NCBI GenBank assembly: GCA_938048925.1
Contig: CALITV010000099.1
Location: 1 to 7,199, forward strand
Direction: 5' to 3'
DNA from: an uncultured bacterium
Lineage (GTDB): Bacteria > UBP6 > UBA1177 > JAKLFG01
Length of the DNA stretch: 7,199 nucleotides
The notes beneath the pieces were generated by a model, which saw nothing but the letters and a program-made list of their open reading frames with translations, was not told the DNA's origin and made no database searches. The translations under genes and the position numbers were made by a program. The stretch's first letter is position 1. Each line of letters opens with the position of its first letter. Of the stretch, positions 1 through 6,558 are shown in pieces.

Positions 1-1
1 C

Positions 2-55
2 ACCGGCGCGGCGCTTGTCCGCAAACCGGGCAAGATTACATCCCGAGGAAAATAA
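2..55 (+). CDS. Possible 3' end of an unidentified plus-strand gene
   Basis: The frame starting at base 2 is open from the window edge to a TAA at 53-55. It encodes about 17 residues, ending in the basic tail RKPGKITSRGK. Its first codons end mostly in G or C, like the confident genes here. A gene ending at this point would be convergent with phoR, which stops at position 100. The fragment is too short to recognise, and both other plus frames are also open at the edge, so this is a weak call based only on codon use and position. Confidence 0.22.
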   Translation, partial: TGAALVRKPGKITSRGK

Positions 56-99
56 ATCTATGGCATGGGAAGGAATTGCCCGATTGTTCCGTAAAAAAA

Positions 100-1866
100 T
101 CAAGAAAGAGGCAGATGGAGGGAGAAGGTCGAGCCTTTTCCCATCTCGCTCTTTACCGACACCGCTCCTCCGTGGGCAAGCACAATGTGTTTGACAATGG
201 CAAGGCCGAGACCGGTGCCGCCGGCGGCCCGGCTCCGCGCTTTGTCCACGCGGTAGAACCGCTCGAAAAGCCGGGAAAGATGTTCGGCAGCGATGCCGAT
301 ACCGGTATCGGTGACGTTAATGACCACTTTGGTCCCGTCTGATCGTGCTTCGACCGTTATCCTTCCGTTTTCATTTGAGTATTTTACCGCGTTGTCCAAA
401 AGATTGCCAACCGCCTGCTCGATGAGCGGCGCATTGATCGGCACAGAGAGGGTCTCATCGCAGAGAATTTCGATAGTTATGTTTCGTTTAGCGGCTCGCT
501 CGGCGAAAGGTTGGGTCGCCGCAACGAGAATCGGTTTTATCGGGGAAAGGGTTTTGACGATCTCGCCATGTTCCGCATCGCGTTCTATCTTCGAGAGGGC
601 GAGCAGATCTTCGATAATGGCACCGAGCCGATCGCTTTGCCGGGCAATGATGTCGAGAAAGTTCCGTGCCGCGACTGGGTCGTTGATCGCCCCGTCACGG
701 AGCGTTTCGATATATCCCTTTATCGAGGTAATGGGGGTACGCAGTTCGTGTGAAACATTGGCGACGAATTCCTTCCGAATGTTTTCGAGTTTCTTGAGGT
801 GGGTAATATCGGAAAAGACGAGCAATATGCACAAACAATCGAGAGAGCAACCGGTGACCGGCACCCCGCGTGCATAGAGGAGATTCCCTTCGCTATCATA
901 GAGATCTATCTCGCGCTCGGTAGCGGTTCCCGTGGTAATTACCTGCCGAGCGAATTCGTAGAGCGCTTTGTTGACGAGTACGCCGACGAGCGGCTTGCCG
1001 GCTGCCTCTGCGGGGTCGGTATGAAAGAGTTTACCGGCGGCCGCATTGATGCGGAGCACTTGTTCACGGTTGTCGACAAGGACGAGTGCTTCATCGAGAC
1101 TCGCAAGAATCGCCTCGAGTTCGTTTTTTTGGACCGTCAACTCGGTTATTTGTCTCTCGCGTGCTTCCGCCATCGTATTGAGCGAATGAGCAAGCCGGGA
1201 GAACTCTTCTATGTCGGACTCCGGAAGACGACGAAGAAGATCGCCGCCGGCAACGCGTTCGGCTTCCCTTTGGAGACTCACGATCGGAGCGCTGAACGAC
1301 CGGGCGACAACGGCGCTGGCTCCCAAAATCCCCGCGAGGATAAGGATCGCGGCGAAAAGTAGGTCGGAAACGAAAGGACGCATGGTTTCTTCGAGCGAAG
1401 CGAGCGTTCTCGAGGCGCGCAGAACAAAGCGCGTTTCGTTGTTTGTTTGCACGCGAATCGCGACATACAGTTGCTCGCTCTTGAGGGTGGGACTGTAACG
1501 GGAAGCGACTCCGACAATACCGCCGAACGCGTCACGAATTTCGGGACGATCTCCGTGGTTGGCCATGCGGGAGGGATCTTCCATCGAGTCGGCGAGAATC
1601 GTTCCGTCGGGAGACACCACGGTAAAACGGATCCCCAAGCGCATTCCAAAATCGCGGATCGTTTCGGCGATTGTCTCTGCTCGTTCATAAGATTCTTCGA
1701 TGCGCAACACTCGTTCGAGCGCAATGAGCGAGTCTTTGAGTTCGGAGGTAGTCTGCTCGAGGATAAACCGTTCAAAAATGCGCCATGAAACAATAACCGA
1801 AAGAATGAGCGTAATCGCCGCCGCGAGAGAGAAGAAAAAATACACCCGCCAAAAAATCCGTCGCAT
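100..1866 (-). CDS. phoR: Phosphate-regulon sensor histidine kinase PhoR
   Basis: Membrane-bound sensor kinase (588 aa) that should phosphorylate a PhoB/PhoP-type response regulator when phosphate is scarce. Domains in order: a membrane helix at about residues 9-27; an extracytoplasmic region at about 28-168; a second helix at about 169-188; a HAMP linker at about 188-240; a PAS domain at about 248-355; and HisKA with the H-box VSHELRTP, phospho-acceptor His373. The HATPase domain follows, with N-box NLLDNAVKY (488-496), G1 DTGIG (520-524), F-box FERFYRVDK (534-542) and G2 GGTGLGL (549-555), so all catalytic boxes are intact. The start ATG overlaps the phoU stop in TAATG, and no Shine-Dalgarno sequence precedes it, which points to translational coupling. 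The large outer region differs from E. coli PhoR and resembles the extracytoplasmic sensor type of Bacillus PhoR. Cys340, Cys344 and Cys346 cluster at the end of the PAS region. The name PhoR rather than a generic kinase comes mainly from the pst-phoU context. Confidence 0.93.
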   Translation of the reverse strand: MRRIFWRVYFFFSLAAAITLILSVIVSWRIFERFILEQTTSELKDSLIALERVLRIEESYERAETIAETIRDFGMRLGIRFTVVSPDGTILADSMEDPSRMANHGDRPEIRDAFGGIVGVASRYSPTLKSEQLYVAIRVQTNNETRFVLRASRTLASLEETMRPFVSDLLFAAILILAGILGASAVVARSFSAPIVSLQREAERVAGGDLLRRLPESDIEEFSRLAHSLNTMAEARERQITELTVQKNELEAILASLDEALVLVDNREQVLRINAAAGKLFHTDPAEAAGKPLVGVLVNKALYEFARQVITTGTATEREIDLYDSEGNLLYARGVPVTGCSLDCLCILLVFSDITHLKKLENIRKEFVANVSHELRTPITSIKGYIETLRDGAINDPVAARNFLDIIARQSDRLGAIIEDLLALSKIERDAEHGEIVKTLSPIKPILVAATQPFAERAAKRNITIEILCDETLSVPINAPLIEQAVGNLLDNAVKYSNENGRITVEARSDGTKVVINVTDTGIGIAAEHLSRLFERFYRVDKARSRAAGGTGLGLAIVKHIVLAHGGAVSVKSEMGKGSTFSLHLPLS

Positions 1867-2537
1867 TATGAACTGGGATTTTCTTTGACATGGTGCCGCA
1901 CGATTTCACCGTCCACGAGGTAGATGACATCCTCGGCGATGTTGGTTGCATGATCGGCAATCCGCTCAAGGTAACGCGACAACGCGATGCCATGCAAAAG
2001 AATCTCCGATTGATCGGGATGTTCGCGCATGAGCCGTCCCGCCGTTTTGTACATCTCACGATGCATGGTATCTATTTCTTCGTCGCGCGCAAGAACTTCG
2101 TAGGCGCGGCTTTTGTCAAGGTTCACAAGTGCCTCGATGGCGACATGGAGCATGATGTGGGCGATGTGGGCCATCCGTCCAAAATCGAACGGCATCTCTA
2201 CCTCGGGGTGTTTGGCAAGGGTCACGACCCGTTCGGCCATGTTGACCACGAGATCCCCAATCCGTTCGAGATCGTTGTTGATTTTGAGCACCGTCACGAT
2301 GAGGCGCAGGTCCCCCGCGACCGGTTGGTTGAGTGCGAGCGTCTTGAGGCATTCTTCCTCGAGGTCCACCTCTGCGAGGTCTATCTCGCGGTCGCCGGCG
2401 ACAATCTTCTCGGCCAGTACGGTATCCCGTTCCCGAACACACTGGACGGCGCGGGCAAAGGTCTCTTCTATTTTAAGCCCCATCTCGAGCAGGCGGTTCT
2501 TCAATTTCGCGATGTCGCGTTGTATGCGTAGCGGCAT
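1866..2537 (-). CDS. phoU: Phosphate signalling regulator PhoU
   Basis: Cytoplasmic all-helical protein (223 aa) that links the Pst transporter to PhoR and represses the regulon when phosphate is plentiful. It shows the two-fold internal repeat of the family. Each half carries the metal-binding pattern ExxxDxxxN: LERIGDLVVNMAE (Glu91, Asp95, Asn99) and LERIADHATNIAE (Glu191, Asp195, Asn199). The segment LALNQPVAGDLRLIV (67-81) is also typical of PhoU. Its length is close to that of E. coli PhoU. The start ATG at 2537 has a strong Shine-Dalgarno (GGGAGGAG) a few bases upstream, inside the 12-bp gap after pstB. The stop TAA shares one base with the phoR start, so the two products are probably made in a coupled way. 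All signature residues are present and nothing looks damaged. Confidence 0.96.
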   Translation of the reverse strand: MPLRIQRDIAKLKNRLLEMGLKIEETFARAVQCVRERDTVLAEKIVAGDREIDLAEVDLEEECLKTLALNQPVAGDLRLIVTVLKINNDLERIGDLVVNMAERVVTLAKHPEVEMPFDFGRMAHIAHIMLHVAIEALVNLDKSRAYEVLARDEEIDTMHREMYKTAGRLMREHPDQSEILLHGIALSRYLERIADHATNIAEDVIYLVDGEIVRHHVKENPSS

Positions 2538-2549
2538 GGTCTCCTCCCT

Positions 2550-3347
2550 CTAGCCGAACCTTCCGGTGATGTATTCTTCGGTCTTTTTGTTCTTTGGGTT
2601 GGTGAATATCTGACGGGTTTCTCCGAACTCGACGATATACCCTTTGAAAAAAAATGCGGTGAAATCGCTGATGCGTGCCGCCTGCTGCATATTGTGGGTC
2701 ACGATGACGATAGTGTAGTTCTTTTTCAGGACATCAACCAATTCCTCTATCTTTGCCGTTGCGATGGGATCTATCGCGCTCGTCGGCTCGTCCATGAGGA
2801 GCACCTCCGGCTCGACCGCGATCGCCCGTGCGATGCAGAGACGCTGCTGTTGGCCGCCCGAGAGCGCCGTCCCCGGCTTGTGGAGCAGGTCGCGCACCTC
2901 CTCCCAAAGCGCCGCTCCCTTAAGTGCCTCCTCGACTCGTCCTTCGAGTTCGCTTTTAGGGACCGCGTAGTGGAGCCGTATCCCATAGGCGACATTCTCG
3001 AACACCGACATCGGAAACGGCGTCGGCTTCTGAAAGATCATCCCGACCCGTCGTCGCAGTTCGAGCAGTTTCATGGTCGGCGCAAAAATGCTCTCACCGT
3101 TGAGCAGGACATCCCCCTTCGCCTTCTGATCGCGATAGAGTTCGAAAATACGGTTGTAAACCCGCAGATGGGTCGATTTGCCGCATCCCGAGGGACCGAT
3201 GACCGCGGTCACGCGATTCGGCGCGATATCTATATCGTTCGAAAAGAGCGCCTGCTGGTCGCCGTAAAAAAAATCGAGTCCCCGCACCCGTATCTTCGGT
3301 GTCGGGTCGGCGAGGTCACCGTAGAGCGGCAGGGCCGGATCAATCAT
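2550..3347 (-). CDS. pstB: Phosphate ABC transporter ATP-binding protein PstB
   Basis: ATPase subunit (265 aa from the chosen start) that powers phosphate import through PstC-PstA at the inner membrane. Motifs in order: Walker [10 protein letters not shown] (51-59); Q-loop with the PstB-typical [10 protein letters not shown] (Gln106); ABC signature LSGGQQQR (163-170); Walker B VLLMDEP (182-188); D-loop SAIDP; H-loop His218 in [10 protein letters not shown]. The C-terminus EEYITGRFG is characteristic of PstB. I chose the ATG at 3347 because AAGGAG lies 8 bases upstream and the length then fits the family. An in-frame ATG at 3365, six codons earlier, overlaps the pstA stop as TAATG and could be used instead. 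Residue 60, just after Walker A, is His, where PstB proteins I know have Leu or Phe. The assignment is very secure; only the start is uncertain. Confidence 0.96.
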   Translation of the reverse strand: MIDPALPLYGDLADPTPKIRVRGLDFFYGDQQALFSNDIDIAPNRVTAVIGPSGCGKSTHLRVYNRIFELYRDQKAKGDVLLNGESIFAPTMKLLELRRRVGMIFQKPTPFPMSVFENVAYGIRLHYAVPKSELEGRVEEALKGAALWEEVRDLLHKPGTALSGGQQQRLCIARAIAVEPEVLLMDEPTSAIDPIATAKIEELVDVLKKNYTIVIVTHNMQQAARISDFTAFFFKGYIVEFGETRQIFTNPKNKKTEEYITGRFG

Positions 3348-3355
3348 CGCGAGAT

Positions 3356-3361
3356 CTCCTT
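3356..3361 (-). promoter_or_regulatory. Ribosome binding site that favours the downstream pstB start
   Basis: On the minus strand this reads AAGGAG, 8 bases before the ATG at 3347. It lies inside the six extra codons that would be translated if the ATG at 3365 were used, so it favours the shorter protein. The upstream ATG has only a purine-rich stretch (GAGAGAAGAAA) before it. Confidence 0.6.
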
Positions 3362-3364
3362 TCA

Positions 3365-4210
3365 TTATTTCTTCTCTCTCAACAGGTAGCGAGCCAGTAT
3401 ATTCACGGCGAGCACCGTGGCCATGATGAGGAGCGACGCGCCCCACGCCAGTCGTTTCCAGTCGTCGAACGGGCTCATGGCGTAATTGAATATCGTGACT
3501 GTCAGATTCGCGGTCGGCTCGGCGAGCGATTTCATCCAGTAGGGGCTGTTCATGGCGGTGAAGATAAGCGGCGCTGTCTCTCCGGAAACCCGCGCCACGG
3601 CAAGCAGGGTGCCGGTAAGCAACCCCGATCGGGCGGCTCGAAAGAGAATCGCAAGGATCATCCGCCACCGCGGCATTCCGATGGCGAGCGCCGATTCGCG
3701 CAGGGCGTTGGGAACAAGTGCCAGCATATCCTCGGTTGTCCGTGCGACGACCGGCAACATGATGATGGCGAGCGCCACAGCGCCGGCATAGGCGGAAAAG
3801 TGCTTGAACGGAACGACCAGCAGCGTGTAAACGAAGAGACCCACGATGATCGAGGGGATACCGGTGGTAATGTTTGTGGTAAACCGAACCATTCTTCCGA
3901 AATGGCTCACTCTGCCGAATTCGGAGAGATAAACGCCCGTGAACAAGCCAAGCGGAACCCCGATAACCGTCGCGAGTAGCGTGATGACGACAGTCCCCGC
4001 TATGGCATTGGCCAGTCCGCCACTGTCCGATCCCGGTGGCGCGGGCAGTTTTGTGAAGAAGTCGAGATTAAGGGCCGCGAGTCCCTGTCGGGCCACCGTC
4101 CAAAGTATCCAACCGAGGAAAAAAATGCCCACCAGCGCCGCGAGTCCCGACAGAACACTTACGATATGATTGATTACCTCTCGGCGGCGAACATTTTGGG
4201 TCTTTTTCAT
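3365..4210 (-). CDS. pstA: Phosphate ABC transporter permease PstA
   Basis: Inner-membrane permease (281 aa) that pairs with PstC to form the phosphate channel. I see six hydrophobic segments, at about 17-40, 67-95, 117-135, 140-160, 195-215 and 256-276. The cytoplasmic EAA loop that contacts PstB lies in [14 protein letters not shown] (169-182), with the conserved Gly178. Other family segments are [14 protein letters not shown] (115-128) and [10 protein letters not shown] (206-215), whose counterpart in PstC contains residues important for transport. The start ATG at 4210 overlaps the pstC stop in an ATGA, and GGGAG lies about 7 bases upstream. The same frame stays open far upstream, but that stretch is the shadow of pstC. 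The stop TAA at 3365-3367 overlaps an ATG in frame with pstB. The length is close to the usual size of about 280-300 aa. Confidence 0.95.
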   Translation of the reverse strand: MKKTQNVRRREVINHIVSVLSGLAALVGIFFLGWILWTVARQGLAALNLDFFTKLPAPPGSDSGGLANAIAGTVVITLLATVIGVPLGLFTGVYLSEFGRVSHFGRMVRFTTNITTGIPSIIVGLFVYTLLVVPFKHFSAYAGAVALAIIMLPVVARTTEDMLALVPNALRESALAIGMPRWRMILAILFRAARSGLLTGTLLAVARVSGETAPLIFTAMNSPYWMKSLAEPTANLTVTIFNYAMSPFDDWKRLAWGASLLIMATVLAVNILARYLLREKK

Positions 4211-5163
4211 AACCCGGCTCCCATGCTTTTCTTGAGACGAACGACCCACCATTGAGCAATCATCTGAATGACGAAGGTCATCACGAGGAGCACCAGCCCC
4301 AGATAGATGAGCGCCTGAAGATAGAGCGGATCGGATGCTTCGGCAAACTCGTTGGCGATCGTCGAGGCGATCGAGTTGCCGGGATCGTAGAGCGACAGCG
4401 AGATACGGTGCGCGTTTCCGATGACGAAGGTCACCGCCATCGTCTCGCCGATCGCACGGCCGAGACCAAGGAAACAGGCGCCGACAACCCCCTGAATACC
4501 ATAGCGCAGCGTTACCTTGCGGGTCACCTCCCATGTCGTCGAGCCCATACCGTAGGCCGATTCCTTGACCACTGCCGGAACCATGGCAAAGACATCGCGC
4601 ATCACGGCGCTGATGAACGGCAGTATCATAATGGCAAGAATGATGCCCGAGGTGAGCATGCCGATTCCCATCGGCGCACCGGTGAAGAGGCGTCCGATGC
4701 CGGGGACATTTTCGAGTCCGAGCGTCTCCTGCAGGAACGGCTGCACCGTCTCGGCCATGAGCGGAGCGAACACAAAAAGCCCCCACATACCATAGATAAT
4801 AGAAGGTATCGCAGCGAGAAGTTCTATCGCGGCGCCAACGACCTTCGACACCGTCGGATGGGCGAGTTCCACCAGAAACAAGGCGATCACCACGCTCATA
4901 GGCACCGCAACAGTCATGGCGATCACCGTCGAAACGACCGTCCCGTAGATGCTCGAGAGCGCACCGTACTCGTTGAGCGCCGGATCCCACATGTCGCGCC
5001 AGAGGAACCCGAGGCCAAACTGCCCGATGGCAAGCCGCGCGTTCCACGCGAGGTTGAAGAACATCGCCGCCATAATTATGAGTACCACTGCGGCACAGAG
5101 AACGGTAAACCCCCTGAATGTCGTTTCGAAGTGTTCCGACAGGTATTCGCGAAGACGACGCAT
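4207..5163 (-). CDS. pstC: Phosphate ABC transporter permease PstC
   Basis: Inner-membrane permease (318 aa from the chosen start), partner of PstA in the Pst importer. Hydrophobic segments lie at about 18-38, 68-98, 106-134, 165-187, 222-250 and 283-305. Strong PstC signatures are IELLAAIPSIIYGMWGLFVF (113-132), the EAA loop VKESAYGMGSTTWEV (199-213), and GLGRAIGETMAVTFVIGN (233-250). The last contains the Arg237/Glu240 pair that mutagenesis in E. coli PstC linked to transport. The C-terminal part SLYDPGNSIASTIANEFAEA is also typical. I start at ATG 5163 because AAGGAG lies just upstream. An in-frame GTG at 5193 would add ten residues but has no ribosome binding site. pstC is the first gene of the leftward operon, and its upstream region holds Pho-box-like repeats. 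It overlaps pstA by 4 bp (ATGA). Confidence 0.96.
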   Translation of the reverse strand: MRRLREYLSEHFETTFRGFTVLCAAVVLIIMAAMFFNLAWNARLAIGQFGLGFLWRDMWDPALNEYGALSSIYGTVVSTVIAMTVAVPMSVVIALFLVELAHPTVSKVVGAAIELLAAIPSIIYGMWGLFVFAPLMAETVQPFLQETLGLENVPGIGRLFTGAPMGIGMLTSGIILAIMILPFISAVMRDVFAMVPAVVKESAYGMGSTTWEVTRKVTLRYGIQGVVGACFLGLGRAIGETMAVTFVIGNAHRISLSLYDPGNSIASTIANEFAEASDPLYLQALIYLGLVLLVMTFVIQMIAQWWVVRLKKSMGAGL

Positions 5164-5167
5164 GAGA

Positions 5168-5173
5168 CTCCTT
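5168..5173 (-). promoter_or_regulatory. Ribosome binding site of pstC
   Basis: The minus strand reads AAGGAG, 4 bases before the ATG at 5163. The site lies inside the extension that a GTG start at 5193 would give, and therefore decides for the ATG. Confidence 0.65.
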
Positions 5174-5205
5174 GTTGCAAGGTCCGCCTTCACGCTAGAA
5201 ACCGA

Positions 5206-5245
5206 CTGTTAGGTAACGGTTAAGAAATAGTTAGTTGACCGACAA
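5206..5245 (+). promoter_or_regulatory. Pho-box-like direct-repeat array, pstC side
   Basis: Direct repeats occur at an exact 11-bp period on the plus strand: CTGTTAG (5206-5212), CGGTTAA (5217-5223), TAGTTAG (5228-5234), and a weaker CCGACAA (5239-5245). The 4-bp spacers are GTAA, GAAA and TTGA. This 7+4 layout is the known architecture of PhoB sites (CTGTCAT repeats, E. coli) and, read as TGTTAA, of PhoP sites in Bacillus. The array ends about 43 bp upstream of the pstC start and reads toward pstS. The binding protein is inferred, since no response regulator is encoded here. Confidence 0.62.
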
Positions 5246-5267
5246 TTCTCGTTTCGTTTGCCATATT

Positions 5268-5295
5268 TTCACAATAGGTTAATCGAACCCTAACA
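5268..5295 (-). promoter_or_regulatory. Pho-box-like direct-repeat array, pstS side, inverted
   Basis: A second set with an 11-bp period, in the opposite orientation. The minus strand reads TTGTTAG (5296-5290), CGATTAA (5285-5279) and TTGTGAA (5274-5268), each separated by 4 bp. On the plus strand this is TTCACA, TTAATC, CTAACA with 5-bp gaps, close to the TT(A/C/T)ACA repeats of Bacillus PhoP sites. It ends about 75 bp upstream of the pstS ATG. An AT-rich tract between the arrays (CATATTTT, 5262-5269) could supply -10 elements to one or both divergent promoters, but I cannot place them firmly. Confidence 0.58.
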
Positions 5296-5344
5296 AAAGC
5301 GTTGTACCCCGCTCATCATCCGGCGCGCTGGCACCGGAGGATTA

Positions 5345-5374
5345 TTGATAACACCCGAGGAGAAGAAATTATGA
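5345..5374 (+). CDS. Possible 9-codon leader ORF abutting pstS
   Basis: A TTG codon at 5345 is preceded by GGAGG (5336-5340) with a 4-base gap. It opens a frame encoding MITPEEKKL and ends at a TGA (5372-5374) that overlaps the pstS ATG as ATGA. The arrangement would allow coupled translation into pstS. The GAGGAG inside the mini-ORF is the pstS ribosome binding site and forces the Glu-Glu codons, so chance is a fair explanation. Low confidence. Confidence 0.15.
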   Translation: MITPEEKKL

Positions 5375-6402
5375 GAAGGTTGTTCCTTGCTGGACTTATC
5401 GCACTTTTCGCCGTTGCCCTCCTTTCGGCTGCCGAAACCGTAAGCGGCGCCGGCGCCACCTTTCCGTTCCCGCTCTATTCGCAGTGGGCGTACGACTACA
5501 ACAAACTTACCGGTGTGCAGGTCAACTATCAGTCGATCGGATCGGGCGGCGGTATCGCCCAAATCAAAGCGAAGACCGTTGATTTCGGCGCTTCCGACGA
5601 ACCACTCCAAGAAGGGGAACTCAAGGAGGCGGGGCTCTTCCAGTTTCCAATGATCATCGGCGGGGTCGTGCCGGTGGTGAACCTCAAAGGTATCGAACCG
5701 GGAAAACTGCAACTGTCGGGCGAGACACTGGCCCAGATATTCCTTGGCAAGATTATCAAATGGAACGATCCGAAAATCGCGGCCGACAATCCCGCTCTTA
5801 CGCTTCCCGACCAGAAGATCGTCGTTGTTCACCGATCCGACGGATCGGGCACCACATGGATTTTCACCAACTACTTGACCAAAGTGAGCCCCGAATGGGC
5901 CTCGGTGGCCGGCAATGCCAAGGCGGTCAAATGGCCTACCGGCGTCGGCGGCAAGGGCAATGAAGGAGTCGCCGCGTTCGTGAAGCAAACCGGCGGCTCG
6001 ATCGGCTATGTCGAGTACGCCTACGCCCTCAAGAACAAGATGACCTACACCAAACTCAAGAACAAGGCGGGCAAGTTCGTCGTTCCCTCGATAGAAACCT
6101 TCCAGAGCGCGGCGGCAAACGCCGACTGGCAGAACGCAAAGGGGTTCTACATGGTCCTCACCGACCAGCTGGGCGACAACAGTTGGCCGATAGTTGGCGC
6201 CTCCTATATCCTTGTCTACAAAGCGATGCCCGATGCCGCGAAAGCGCAGACGATGTTCAGATTCTTCGACTGGTGTTTCAAGAACGGCGACAAGACGGCT
6301 ACCGCACTCGACTATGTGCCGCTCCCCAAAACGCTCATTGATATGGTCCAGACCGCGTGGAAGAAAGAACTCACAGCAGCCGGGCAGCCGGTGTGGAAGT
6401 AA
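5371..6402 (+). CDS. pstS: Periplasmic phosphate-binding protein PstS
   Basis: High-affinity phosphate receptor (343 aa precursor) that delivers phosphate to PstC-PstA. A Sec signal peptide spans about residues 1-21 (basic MRR, then a hydrophobic core), with likely cleavage at LSAA/ET. There is no lipobox Cys, so the product is soluble in the periplasm. The mature protein matches E. coli PstS closely: GAGATFP, YQSIGSGGG, VDFGASDEP, VVVHRSDGSGTTW, GVGGKGNEGV and SIGYVEYAYA. Residues matching the phosphate ligands are all present: Thr30, Phe31, Ser58, Asp76, Arg155, Ser159, Gly160 and Thr161. The ATG at 5371 has GAGGAG 8 bases upstream. A TTG at 5302 in the same frame would place 23 residues before the signal peptide and is unlikely. 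The gene is divergent from pstC rather than heading the operon, so the abundant binding protein can be expressed separately from the membrane parts. Confidence 0.97.
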   Translation: MRRLFLAGLIALFAVALLSAAETVSGAGATFPFPLYSQWAYDYNKLTGVQVNYQSIGSGGGIAQIKAKTVDFGASDEPLQEGELKEAGLFQFPMIIGGVVPVVNLKGIEPGKLQLSGETLAQIFLGKIIKWNDPKIAADNPALTLPDQKIVVVHRSDGSGTTWIFTNYLTKVSPEWASVAGNAKAVKWPTGVGGKGNEGVAAFVKQTGGSIGYVEYAYALKNKMTYTKLKNKAGKFVVPSIETFQSAAANADWQNAKGFYMVLTDQLGDNSWPIVGASYILVYKAMPDAAKAQTMFRFFDWCFKNGDKTATALDYVPLPKTLIDMVQTAWKKELTAAGQPVWK

Positions 6403-6547
6403 TTTTCCCCGTCAACACTCCTCGATATTATCACCGGGAGTATCTGAAATAGGGACGAACACCGACATCGTACCTTCTGAGAGGAAACTTCCCCATTTTA
6501 TTGCATATCGCATCTTTCCTGCTAGGGTGTATCCAGTGACATTGTTC

Positions 6548-6552
6548 GGGAG
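6548..6552 (+). promoter_or_regulatory. Ribosome binding site selecting a GTG start
   Basis: GGGAG lies 6 bases upstream of the GTG at 6559. The ATG at 6574, five codons further on in the same frame, has no such sequence before it, so the GTG start is preferred. Confidence 0.5.
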
Positions 6553-6558
6553 TCTCTC

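Noticed and set aside
1890..2531. A 213-codon open frame on the plus strand opposite phoU
   Set aside because: It lies entirely within phoU on the other strand, and its translation has no family pattern. It is a codon-bias shadow.
3348..3668. A long N-terminal extension of pstB to a start near 3668
   Set aside because: The extra residues are an out-of-frame reading of pstA. Family length and the Shine-Dalgarno place the start at 3347 (or 3365).
4211..5047. A long N-terminal extension of pstA into the pstC region
   Set aside because: The extension reads pstC out of frame. The ATGA overlap and the PstA-like N-terminus fix the start at 4210.
4252..5223. A 323-codon open frame on the plus strand opposite pstC
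   Set aside because: It is exactly antisense to a fully convincing PstC. It is rich in His, Arg and Asp with no recognisable domain, as expected from the complement of a GC-rich membrane protein gene.
5319..5340. Riboswitch or structured leader before pstS
   Set aside because: Only a 4-bp CCGG pairing is visible in the leader, with no conserved aptamer-like arrangement. The Pho-box repeats already explain phosphate control.
5290..5988. A 232-codon minus-strand frame across the 5' part of pstS
   Set aside because: It is antisense to the strongly conserved PstS signature segments and covers the promoter region. It has no recognisable features of its own.
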